From NCBI GenBank assembly GCA_022925895.1, contig JAKSYS010000148.1, positions 1 through 64,000 of the forward strand: DNA of 64,000 nucleotides, in the 5' to 3' direction. The notes beneath the pieces were generated by a model, which saw only the letters and a program-made list of their open reading frames with translations, was not told the origin of the DNA and made no database searches. Shown here one piece after another: positions 45,826 to 57,928 of this stretch. Source of the stretch: Fragilaria crotonensis (taxonomy: Eukaryota > Bacillariophyta > Fragilariophyceae > Fragilariales > Fragilariaceae). The translations under genes and the position numbers were made by a program. The first letter of the stretch is position 1. The number at the start of each line of letters is the position of its first letter.

Positions 45826-48258
45826 ACTAGACAAGTTTGTTTCCTGGTTTCTTTGTTGGTGCACGAGTTGTGGGTCTCTTCGTAGGTGCTCGAGTCGTCG
45901 GAGCACGAGTCGTCGGAGCACGAGTCGTTGGACTCGATGTAGGGACACGAGTGGGGCTCCAGTCGGCGCTCGTGTGGGAGACAGGGTGGGTGCTCCAGTC
46001 GGAGGTCGTGGGGGAAATGTGGGTGCTCCAGTCGGAGGTCGTGGGAGGAAATGTGGGTGCTCCGGTCGGCGCCTGTGTGGGAGGTAGCGTGGGTTCTCCG
46101 GTCGGCGCTTGTGTTGGAGGTAGCGTGGGAGATTCGGTCGGCGCTTCGGTGGGAGGAAGGGTGGGTGGTTCGGTCGGCGCTTCTGTTGGTGATCCGTCGG
46201 TGTTTGAGTTGGAGCATCGGTTGGTGGGGCAGGTGTCGGAGCATCGGTTGGGGCAGCAGGTGTTGGGGCATCAGTTGGAGGAGCAGGCGTCGGAACACCC
46301 GTTGGCGCAAGAGTCGGCAGATCAGTGGGGGATAGCGTTGGAGCTTGAGTAGGTGATTGCGTTGGCACCGGTGTGGGCGATAGGGTGGGTGCCCTGGTTG
46401 GTGCATTCGTAGGCGCATTGGTCGGGGCCGCTGTTTGAGCAACAAGATCAATTGTAACAGTTGCTCTGGCTGGGGTTGTGCTAGTCACTATCGAATTCAC
46501 GGTGATGCGCAATGTGTTTGTGGAACCGTTGAAATTTGGTACAGTGTAGATTCCACTGGCACTCAGCTTCGCTACCAAATTCGACAAGGCATAACCAGTT
46601 CCGGGCGCCCGAGTGACAACTAAAACTTGATCGGCACCCTCCTGAGTTCCAGAGTTAATCCCAATCCTGCGATTGAAACTGACATACGTATCCGTAGAGC
46701 TGCTCTGAATCCGGATAATCATCTTATCAGTAACGGCTGCGTTGGCCCTTTGCGCGAAGCCAACCAAATTGCCAGACCAGCTGATCCCGGTTGCAGTCGA
46801 AAGGTCAACGTGATATTCACTGAACCAACCAAGTTGCCATGTTTTAGGGCCATTGAAGCACATGATTGGACCATCGTCGTTTCCATAAGAATATCCCTGG
46901 ATAAGTCAAGCATCTGTGAGATCACAATCGGCCACGACGCGTTGCACAGGTGGGCAACGTCCTTTCAAAAGAGGGTTTGTACGAAAGGCTGTGCAGACGC
47001 AGCACTTACCATCAGTCCGGACTGATCACCGTACTCAGTCGATCCCTCAGAGGAGTGTGCAAGGTTCAAGTTGTGGCCTGATATTGCAAATTGATGTTAG
47101 TCGCGACGAAGTTCAGCAGGCGAAACTGCACCTGTAATTACAAAACAATACAAGACTCACCCAACTCATGTAGAAGTCCTGACGGGTATCCGCACCATTG
47201 GTTGTTGAAGACAGACAGCCAATGGTTGATGTAGGCATACGCAATCCATCCACCGCTCGTTCCTGGAGGCATGCATACCATCACATGGTCCGCGAAATTG
47301 GTGAGAGTACCAAGTTCTGCCGTGGCTTTGTCAACTGCTGCCCAGGCAATTGGATTATCCGCCGCACCCGTAATGATAGTGGTTGGAAGAGTGACGGTAT
47401 ACACTCCATCGGTACCAACCAAGGCGTTGGATGTGGTCGGCTCAAACTGCAACTGACCGTAAGAGCACTGGTTGAATTGTGATTTCAGGTTAAGGACATC
47501 CCCAGCGGCTCCAAAAACGTCGTCTGCAAGCTGCGTCTCACTTGCGGTGGTTGACGCGTCAGCTGCTTGGATGCGAAGGACCAAGACCTTCTTCACGACA
47601 GTAGCGAGGTTTCGATTCCAAATCAAGTCAGCTGGATCCAAACTGCCAGCTCCAGTTGCCTTGGAACTGCCTCCACTGCTCTTGTTGCGACGTCCAAGCT
47701 GTGATTTGAGAGAAGGATCGGGGTGAGATGACATGGTTCAGTTTGCAATCGTGGCCATGTATTTAATGTCCGGAAGTACTTACTTCGATCGTTTCTCCAG
47801 TTGGAATGATGAGCTCGTCCGTATCGTCATCAATCACTGAGTTCGAAGCAAAGAGTGGTCACACCACTTTCGATTCCGTTCTTTTGGCCCATCCGGTTGT
47901 CTTTCCTTTCACTTTCACCACACTGATTCCGTTGGCCTTCACGACATCGGTGGATTGAAGTTCACATTCCAGAGGCTGGTCCTCGACGTGATGGTCAAGA
48001 TATTCCTTATCAGAGAGGATAACTACACATGGGTTTTTGCTTGCACGGCGGTTCTTATTGGACTGAGCGCGACGAAGCAGCTGAGAACTCGTCTGCAGAT
48101 ACGTTGTGTAAACACGGCGTTAGTGCATTTGTCGTTTGCTGGTTTTTGATTCATAGTGTGAGGCATCTTTTTTGAAGTTGGCTTACCCCATCTACCTGAG
48201 CGGCAACATCGCCAAAGGTCAGGAGGAGCGAAGAAACGGCGAAGCTGAAGGTCTTCAT
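45826..48258 (-). CDS. Gametolysin-like M11 metalloprotease C (right copy, tail frameshifted)
   Basis: Mirror copy of 13386-15822 with the same five-exon structure. Exon 2 keeps the A run near 48037 at full length here (reading SKNPCVV), so that one left-arm lesion is absent, but the shared losses near 47865-47885 remain. The Pro-Thr tail has a missing G near 46195 and a few two-to-three-base losses near 45960-46060, so the end of the protein is out of frame. The catalytic exons are identical to the left copy. Confidence 0.72.
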
Positions 48259-50330
48259 CGTGCAACTCGAATACAAAAAGTTTTATTGTGTGATCCAGTC
48301 TCAATGATTTTATGGCAACGTTTTGCGTCTCAAAATTCGAGATGACCGGTTGACCGGTCATCGATTTTCCTTTCGATATGTCTCCATCATCATTCGAACC
48401 ACGATTGCAATCGTGGTTTGTTTATGACTGTGTCCACGGTGAATGAGTTTATCCGACGACTTGATGACTAATACATGGAAACAAGAATAAACATCCGAAA
48501 ATGCACGTATATCATGTCCCGATGACTCAAGTGTACATTCAGTTCGGATTGGTTTCGAAGAGATTGGCATTCCGGCTAAATAATGCGGTGTTAGGAACAC
48601 CACCAAAGAATCATGGGAGTAGCAAATGTAATCCGAACAGCTGGGCGTGGACATGGTAGTGCAGGTACCTGGTACAATACGGTACTCTGTTCGGATGCCC
48701 ACCCTTGATTGTTCTTCCCGCATCAAGGACTCCATGTAAGTACTGGTATCATAGCACACAACGGGCATTGAGAGCGGAAAAACCCCAACCCATGAACATG
48801 TGCATCATGAATAAATCTGCGGATGACCATGAAATGCACAAATGCACTATGCCTCTTGTATTGTCATGACCGCGGAGGAACTATGGCATCATTAGTCCAC
48901 ACTAAACATGTTGGCCAGTACGTTTTCCGAGTCTGCATGCTCTCGTGGACTGACAACGACAGCTGGAAAGAACGATAACAGCCTTTCGAAATGACCGGTG
49001 GTGGAGGCGAAGGAAGAACGCGCGATAATACCTACCTGAATACTAATGGTATACCATTGCATCCTGGACCAGAACCGAGGCATCCTTGAGCTCTCTTCCG
49101 TTGCTCTATAGTGCGTTCCTCGGAATGAGCTGAGTTTGTGATTTTTCTCTGGTTCACTCGAACCGATCCCAGCCATCTACCGCCATCCGACGTCTTTTAT
49201 CTCAAAAACATGCTGTTGCTAGATAAGCAAAGGCCGATGAAATTCACCAATTGAATCAGAACAATCGATTTGCGACAGAAAATGTCGGGAGGAAAGCTTG
49301 GCGAGACTAAATCACACGACCTGGCATGGAACGACCAAGAGCTCCCGTCGGTGCTCGTATGGGCGATGGAGTGGTAGCTACGGTCGGCACTTGAGAGGGT
49401 ATTCCGATGGGCGTCTGGAATGAGTCGCTGTCGCAATCGATTGGTGCATTGTTGATCGTTATTCATAGCCGGAATTAACATTGATCTACTGTCAATGACG
49501 ACAAGGTTGGTTACTCGTTGCCACAAATTATGATATGTGTTGTACTACGAATTACGTAATTGCATCAACAAATTTGAAGTCCAGACGACAAGTGAGAGCT
49601 TGCAAGGGTACAAATGATCGATGGATGCGATCGGGTCCCATGAGAACCCATTTGAGATTTGGAAAACCCATGAGATTGTGAAAGTCGACATCAACAAAGA
49701 GTCAACGATGCTTTGAGAAGATACCATCATCATTTGCCAGATACTCACCAGCATGACGAACCGATTCTCCGATATATTGGTAGATACTAACATAAAGTCA
49801 ATCATTCGGTCAGTACCATACTTCTTGGTGGTGGAAGGTGGAGAAACAGGACTCAGACGATCAAGGTCAGAGCGCCAACCCCCCAACATAAGATGGGCAA
49901 TGCCGTACTTTTGGTCTCGTCCAAGTGTTTCATTTGAATTGAGGGACATGTCACAAATTGTTGATGAATTGACAAATGTCATCAATACAAATTAAAGACG
50001 AACATTTTGCGCTCTGAACACCTTTCGTCAGCAGTGAGGGAGTGGTGTCGGGTGATGCGGTATGCTGTAAGAATGCCCAGTCGCTTACAGTGTTCGCCAA
50101 GTGAGGAGAGTCCAGACCATCTCTGCCCAACAAATATCAAAGAATGCACCACCAAAGTTTGGTGGCTTCAACTACGATTGTCGTGGAAACACGTTAAAGA
50201 GAGCAGCCAACGGAGAACCGAAACTTTTAACTGTTACCACGCTACTTGAGCCCAGACATCAGTGAGAAATGTGGTACGTGGCTGAAATGCAAATCTTTCA
50301 TGGCTATATCCATAGTAAGGCTCTGTCTGT
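48259..50330. other. Region between proteases C and B (right arm)
   Basis: Mirror copy of 11314-13385. It contains the protease C promoter block with both palindromes (48345-48423), the Pro-Thr tail relic (about 49310-49440) and the possible LINE-like endonuclease relic (about 49530-49995). Confidence 0.5.
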
Positions 50331-52894
50331 TCATCTCGAAAAAAAGTTATTTCGGTTGTTGTTCCTTCGTGTTGGTCTCCTAGTGGGGCGTCTCCTTGTC
50401 GGTGCACGAGTTGTAGGAGCACGAGTTGTAGGAGCACGAGATGTTGGTTTCGATGTAGGTGCACGAGTAGGAGCTCCAGTCGGCGCTCGTGTGGGAGACC
50501 GGGTGGGTGCTTCGGTCGGCGCTTCTGTGGGGAACCGGGTGGGTGCTTCGGTAGGCGTTTCTGTGGGAGCTGGAGTGGATGCTTCCGTTGGTCCCTGTGT
50601 GGGAGATAGTGTTGGTGATTCGGTTGGCGCTTCTGTGGGAGAAAGGGTGGGAGATCCTGTTGGAGCATCTGTGGGGGATTCGGTCGGTGCTCCTGTCGGT
50701 GCTTCTGTGGGGGATTCGGTCGGTGCTTGAGTTGGAGCATCGGTTGGGGGAGCAGGCGTCGGGGCGTCAGTTGGGAGAGGTGGCGTCGGCGCATCAGTTG
50801 GGGGAGCTGGTGTCGGCGCACCAGTTGGTGATTGAGTCGGCACTTGAGTGGGTGATTGCGTTGGCGCTTGAGTTGGCACTTGAGTGGGTGATTGCGTTGG
50901 CGCTTGAGTTGGCGCTTGCGTGGGTGATTGCGTTGGAGCTTGAGTCGGCACTCGCGTTGGTGACAACGTTGGAGCTTGAGTTGGCGATCGAGTTGGCACT
51001 TGTGTGGGCGATCGGGTGGGTAGCCGTGTTGGTGCCCTTGTAGGTGCATTGGTCGTTTGAGGAATAAGATCAATGGAAATGTTTGCTCTGCCTGGGGTTG
51101 TGCTTGTCACAATCGAGTTCACCGTGATGCGCAATGTGCTGGTGGAACCGTTGAAGTTTGGTACAGTGTAGATTCCACTGGCACTCAGCTTCGCTACCAA
51201 ATTCGACAAGGCATAACCAGTTCCGGGCGCCCGAGTGACAACTAAAACTTGATCGGCACCCTCCTGAGTTCCAGAGTTAATCCCAATCCTGCGATTGAAA
51301 CTGACATACGTATCCGTAGAGCTGCTCTGAATTCGGATGATCATCTTATCAGTACCGGCTGCGTTGGCCCTTTGCGCGAAGCCAATCAAATTGCCAGACC
51401 AGCTGATCCCGGTTGCAGTCGAAAGGTCAACGTGATATTCACTGAACCAACCAAGCTGCCATGTTTTAGGGCCATTGAAGCACATGATTGGACCATCGTC
51501 GTTTCCATAAGAATATCCCTGGATAAGTCAAGCATCTGTGAGATCACAATCGGCCACGACGCGTTGCACAGGTGGGCAACGTCCTTTCAAAAGAGGGTTT
51601 GTACGAAAGGCTGTGCAGACGCAGCACTTACCATCAGTCCGGACTGATCACCGTACTCAGTCGATCCCTCAGAGGAGTGTGCAAGGTTCAAGTTGTGGCC
51701 TGATATTGCAAATTGATGTTAGTCGCGACGAACCTCAGCAGGCGAAACTGCACCTGTAAATAGAAAACGATACAAGACTCACCCAACTCATGTAGCAGTC
51801 CTGACGGGTATCCGCACCATGCATTGTTGTAGACAGACAACCAATGATTGATGTAGGCATACGCAATCCAACCACCGCTCGTTCCTGGAGGCATGCATAC
51901 CATCACATGATCCGCGAAACTGGTGAGAGTACCAAGTTCTGCCGTGGCTTTGTCAACTGCTGCCCAGGCAATGGGATTATCCGCCGCACCCGTAATGATA
52001 GTGCTCGGAAGACTGACGGTGTACACACCATCGGTACCAACCAAGGCGTTGGATGTTGTCGGCTCAAACTGTAGCTGTCCATAAGAGCACTGGTTGAATT
52101 GTGATTTGAGGTTGAGGGCATCTCCAGCGGCTCCAAAGACGTCGTCTGCAAGCTGCGTCTCGCTTGCGGTGGTTGACGCGTCAGCTGCTTGGATTCGAAG
52201 GACCAAGACTTTCTTCACGACAGTGGCGAGGTTTCGATCCCAAAAATCAGATGGATCCATGCTTGCCAAAATACTGCTACCACTGCTCCTATTGAGACGT
52301 CCAAGCTGCGTGGTGAAAGAGAAGCACCAAGGTTAGACCATTGTCACATTGTTTATTTCGGTCAACATGACGTTCGCATGCCAGAGCAATACTTATTCAT
52401 GTGCAGCGCAACTTACTTTGATAGTTTCACCAGTTGGAATGATGAGTTCGTCCGTACTGTCATCAATCACCGAATTCGAAGCAAAGAGAGTAGTCACACC
52501 ACTCTTGACAGCGTTCTTTCTAGCCCATTTCGTGGTCATGCCTTTCACTTTGACGACATTGTACTTCGTGACGTTCATAATGTCGGTGGATTGAAGTTCA
52601 CATTCCACAGGCTGTTCCTCGACGTGATGGTCAAGATACTCTTTGTCAGAGAAGATAACAACGCATGGATTTTGCTTGCACGACGACGCCCATTGGTCTG
52701 GGCGCGACGAAGCAGCTGAGAACTCGTCTGGAGATGCGTCGTATACATTGCGTTACAGTTAGTGCATTTGTCGTTTGCAGTTATTTGTTGAATGTGAAGC
52801 ATATTTTCCGAAGTTTGCTTACCTCATCTAGCTGAGCGGCAACATTAGCATAGGTCAGAAGGAATACGGACAAGGCGAAGCAGAAGGTCTTCAT
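50331..52894 (-). CDS. Gametolysin-like M11 metalloprotease B (right copy)
   Basis: Mirror copy of 8752-11313. Exon 3 is continuous here: the T run near 52245 and the CC at 52191 are one base longer than in the left arm, giving DPSDFWDRNLATVVKK and LRIQAADAST in one frame. The missing base in the exon 2 A run (near 52672) is shared with the left copy. The tail is open and ends APTRRRPTRR and then RNNNRNNFFSR. Apart from exon 2 this is the best full model for a two-arm protease. Confidence 0.8.
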
Positions 52895-53203
52895 CGTGCG
52901 ACAGTTCGAATTTTGTGTGATCCGAATTGAATTTTGCGAGCGGTGCGTCTCAACATTCGAGCCGTCGGGTCATCGATTGTGATGTTAATGTCTCACTGGT
53001 TCCTCGTTTCGATGACTGATAAATCGAGACAAGACTGGAATCCTGCCCATTTACGATACTGGATCCTTCACTGGATCACTCATCAAGCAAAACAAGATTC
53101 GAACATCAGAAGAAATGCACCGATGGATAATGTCCCATTGACATTGGGCTAAGTAAGGATGTGTGCTTTTTGTGTAAATTCCCAACCTAATTGTCGTACT
53201 AAT

Positions 53204-53755
53204 GTAGTACGAGTCATAATTGTTAAGAATGGACATATGGTACTCCTAGGAGTATTATGACTCTCTATGATGATACCGCTATATCCCTCGATCATTCTGA
53301 CATGCGTTCGCATCATCGAGATCGAAAACGAACCGATGTTATGAGAATGAGCATCTCGAATAATCCTGGAAAATGACTATCCACAATGTAGTACGAGTCA
53401 TAATTGTTAAGAATGGACATATGGTATTCCTAGGAGTATTATGACTCTCTATGATGATACCGCTATATCCCTCGATCATTCTGACATGCGTTCGCATCAT
53501 CGAGATCGAAAACGAACCGATGTTATGAGAATGAGCATCTCGAATAATCCTGGAAAATGACTATCCACAATGTAGTACGAGTCATAATTGTTAAGAATGG
53601 ACATATGGTATTCCTAGGAGTATTATGACTCTCTATGATGATACCGCTATATCCCTCGATCATTCTGACATGCGTTCGCATCATCGAGATCGAAAACGAA
53701 CCGATGTTATGAGAATGAGCATCTCGAATAATCCTGGAAAATGACTATCCACAAT
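53204..53755 (-). repeat. Three tandem 184-bp repeats (right arm)
   Basis: Mirror copy of 7891-8442 with the same unit number and the same single variant unit at the protease B side. Confidence 0.95.
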
Positions 53756-53962
53756 GCCTCTTGGTTTTGGCACGACCTTGGAAGAAGGATGTAACAAGGA
53801 AGACCTGGAGTTCATAACTGTGTATGATACCAGGTACACAGCATAATAGTATGTCGTATATATTTTAGGTTCGAGTCGTCATCATCTTGGGGAGCGGCAA
53901 TGACAGCTGGAAAGAAGATGAACAACAACAACATTTCCAACTCAGCGGTGATGGAGGCGAAA

Positions 53963-56036
53963 TTAGTCACGATAACGACCATACTTTAAGTAATGAGTCT
54001 CACAGGTTGCTTTTACCGACAAGCTATTCACTACTATACATGACTTATTTCGTGTTTTCTGTTTGAATGTAGGTGCTCGAGTTGTGGGTCTCTTCGTTGG
54101 TGCTCGAGTGGTGGGTCCCTTTGTTCGAGCCCGAGTTGGTTTCGACGAAGGTTTGATTGCTGATACCGATATTGGAGACAAGATTGGCATTAATGCGGGA
54201 CGTTGAGTCGGTGCTGCTGTTGGTGTGACTAGATCAATGGAAACACTGGCTCTGGATGGGATTGTGCTGGTCGCAATCGAGTTCACAGTGATTCGTAAAG
54301 TGCTCGAGGTACCGCTGAACTTTGGAATCGTATAGGTTCCCCTTGGCACTCAGCTTCAATGTGAATTCGCATAATCTGTTCCATTCGGGCGAGTGGCAAC
54401 AAGGACTTGGTTGATACCTTCCTGAGTTCCAGAGTTTATCCCAATTGCTCGATTGAAGCTGACATAGACATCGTTAGCACCCTGAATCCGGATGATCATC
54501 TTGTCAGTTAGCGCTGAGTTGGCCTTTTGCACGAAGCCAACCAAATTGCCAGTCCAGCTGATCCCGGTGGCAATCGAAAGGTCAACATGATGGTCACTGA
54601 ACCAACCGAGTTGCCATGTTTTAGGGCCATTGAAGCACATGACCGGACCGTCGTTCGTCTCCGAAAGAGTATACTTGTACCTGGAAAATGTACAAACATT
54701 GGTGAGATCAACATCGACCAAGACACGCTAGGCAGGTGGATAACATCTTATCCCACAAACTGATCTGATACGTACCATCAACCCAGATTTTATCATCATA
54801 CTCACTCGATCCCTCGGAGGAGTGTGCCAAACCGAAATTGTGACCTGATATTGAAAATTGAGGTAAGTCACGATGAAGGTCAGCGGGTTCGATTGCAATA
54901 CCGCATTTAATGCAATACTCACCTAACTCATGCATCGTTGCTGATGGGTAACCACACCAGGAGTCGTTGAAGACAGACAGCCAATGGTTGATGTAGGCAT
55001 AAGCAAGCCAACCACCGCTCGTTCCCGGAGGCATACATCTCATGACATGGTCAGCAATACTGGTGAGATCACCAAGCTCCGCCGTGGCTTTGTCGACTGC
55101 TGCCCAGGCAATGGGATTATCCGCTGCACCTGTCACGGTCGTGCTCGGAAGACTGACGGTATACACTCCATCAGTACCAACAAGGGCGTTAGATGTGGTC
55201 GGCTCAAAATGCGGCTGACCGTAAGAACACTGGTTGAATTGTGATTTGAGGTTGAGTGCATCTCCAGCGGCTCCAAAGACGTCGTCTGCAAGCTGCGATT
55301 CGCTTGCTGTGGTTGCCGCATCAGCTGCTTTGATTTGAATGACTAGGTCCTTTCTCACCACAACAGAAGCGAGGTTTCGATTCCAAATCATGTCAGTGGG
55401 ATCCAAGCTGCCCGATCCTCTGGTAGTGGTACTGCCTCTTTTGTCTTTGTTGCGACGTCCAAGCTGCACGGTATAAAAAAAGCACAAGAGTCAGTCCTTG
55501 GTGTTGCTGCTGTGTGTTTCAGCGATCTGGATGTGCAAATGTCAGAGCATCCGTCCTAATTCCCTGTTCTGGAGATCAACTTACTTTGATAGTTTCGCCA
55601 GTTGGAATGATGAGCTCGTCCGTGCTATCGTCAATCACTGAGTTCGAAGCAAAGAGAGTTGTCACGCCACTCTTGACAGCGTTCTTTCTAGCCCATTTGG
55701 TTGTCATGCCTTTCACTTTAACGACCTTGTGTTTTGTGACATTCATGATATCGGTGGCTTGAAGTTCACATTCTAGAGGCTGGTCCTCGACATGATGGTC
55801 AATGTATTGTTTATCAGAGATGATAACTATGCATGGATGTTTGCTTGCACGACGGTGCTTCTTTGTCTGAGTTCGACGAAGCTGGTGGGTACTCGTCTGG
55901 TGATACATAGCGTTAGTGTACGGATGAAGCATAGAGTGAAGCATTTTCCTAGACGTTTGCTTACCCCATCATGCTGAGCGTCGACATCGCCAAGTACCAG
56001 GAGAAAGGTGGAGACGACAAAGCAGAATGTCTTCAT
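53963..56036 (-). CDS. Gametolysin-like M11 metalloprotease A (right copy)
   Basis: Mirror copy of 5618-7683. Exon 1 (55965-56036) is in frame here: MKTFCFVVSTFLL to DVDAQHDG. The extra A before the Met-turn (near 54791) is present as in the left arm. In exon 5 the sequence around 54650 reads GACGAACGACGG where the left arm has GACGGCGACGG, and each arm departs differently from the family frame. The HELGHNFGLAHS zinc site, short tail and Lys/Tyr-rich end are conserved. Confidence 0.7.
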
Positions 56037-56117
56037 CGTTTGACAGGAATTCGAATGCTTGTGTGATTAATGGTGTTATAGAATGTGAGAAATTCAAAAT
56101 GTGCGTATGGGTCATCG

Positions 56118-56765
56118 ATCTTCAATCATCTGATAAAAAGTTAATGACTGGCTTCTTGTCAGCAATGACTATGCCTGTCAATAGTTACTCCGAGCACACG
56201 ATTAGACTCTTTTTGACAAACCCCATACATTGGCGTGTATGCAGTGACGTGTCGGATTTAATTCAATCACATTTTAGCATTTTATCTCTTGTCAGCGTTG
56301 TCTCTGCTATGACCTGACATTCTTCTTCATATATGTGATAAGCTAATTCCTTCGGATATATGTTCTTTCCTGGATGGTACTGTGGTCGTGCCTAAAATTC
56401 TTAAAACTTATGTTACAACTCTGTAGGGGGATACTAATATTGCTGTAGGAAACCCTCCGTGCTCTCACCACGTGAAGTTAGTCCTCTAAGGCTCTGAGCT
56501 CCAAGTACAAATATTACAGTGCACAGTACAGTAGCATGTAGCATGAGACAATCACAAACGACTTCATTCTGTGTATTCCAAGGTTTGGATTCATAGTACC
56601 ATTTGTTGATCCCTTTTCAATCCGTCTGATGATGTCGCTCACACTAGTTTGCCCACCAGCATACACTGGCTGCATAGATTCTATCTATGCCCAAATCAGC
56701 TGTGTGGCCTTGTCGGACAGGCTACTACCGGTAGCTACTTTTCAAGTCCCACACATTTTCCTTGC
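56118..56765. other. Intergenic region upstream of protease A (right arm)
   Basis: Mirror copy of about 4891-5536. No gene was recognised. Confidence 0.4.
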
Positions 56766-56769
56766 AATC

Positions 56770-57260
56770 ATTCGTTCGTTTGTTTGTTCGTTCGTCGTTC
56801 ACTTCTTGTCATCATTTGCTCATTTGTTTGTTCGTTCGTTCTTGCTATAGCCCTTTGTTTGTTCGAGCGTTGCTTGCTATCGTCGTTTGTTTGTCAGTTT
56901 GTTTGGGCAGGTTGCTTGTCGTTTGTTCGTTCATCCGCTTGTAGCTATCGCCGTCCGTCCGTTTGTCACTATCGTCGTTCTTTCGCTCATTCGTTAAATG
57001 CTACCGTTGCTTTTTTTTCATTTCGTTTGGGGCTTGTTATCATCGTTTGCTTACTTGTGCAGCATCAGTTTGTAGCTATCGCCGTTCGTTTGTTCCTTCA
57101 TTCGTTTGTTCGTCCGTTCGTCGCTATCGTCGTTCTGTTGCTCGATCCTTCGCTCGTTGTTGCAATCGCCGTTCGTATGTTTGCTCCTTCATTCATGCGT
57201 TGCTTGCAATTGTTGTTTGTTCGTTCGCTCGTTCGCTCGTTCGCTCGTTTGTCTTAATGC
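56770..57260. repeat. AACG-type low-complexity tract (right arm)
   Basis: Mirror copy of 4400-4890, here read as TTCGTTCG, TTTGTTCG and GCTATCGC words. All forward frames give Ser-Phe-Val-Arg-rich shadows. Confidence 0.8.
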
Positions 57261-57299
57261 CGCTACACGTGAATTAGATTTCAAGTTTTTTTGTTCGAG

Positions 57300-57928
57300 A
57301 AGTTCTCCGTAATAAAGCCTTACTTTCACATCAATTTTGATTGTAAACACTCTCAGATGTGATCACAGCACTCAAATGAGAATTGTGTGTTCATATAAAC
57401 TTCCGGTTCATTTTCCCATTAGAGTCCATCTACCGGTAGAACCACTCCCTGCTCCATCATGAGCCATACATCAACTTGTGTTTTGGCCCTTCCACAACCA
57501 GCATAACTTGTGCAAGGCAAGGAACCAAAGGATTGCGCATGCATTGGTTGGTGGTCAAAAGTGCTCTGCTAGGAGCACCCATCTCGCACATAGAATCTTT
57601 CACAGCTGCTTCTGACAACAAATGTGATGCACCAGGTCAAGACTTTTGTCAGTTCCACCATTGCATAGAATTAGAGCAAGACTAGTACGTTCCTGCTTTT
57701 TCCCTTTTGGCAAGAAAGGAGAGATTGGCAGGTGGTGTTTGGTACTGCAGTTAACACACTAGTGGGAGGTGCTACTGGTACCTGGTACTGGTGGAGCAGG
57801 ACTATAACAGTAGCTATAGCAGCTACGGTCGTGCATAGAGTACGGTACTGTGATTGGCACAGTAGCACCGTAGCTCTCGAAGTGCCAGTACATGTAGACC
57901 TATCCCATAACACCCCCCCCACCAGCAT
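57300..57928. other. Upstream region of the O-fucosyltransferase-like gene (right arm)
   Basis: Mirror copy of about 3741-4390. It includes eight bases near 57582 (in ACCCATCTCGCAC) that are missing from the left arm. No gene was found. Confidence 0.4.
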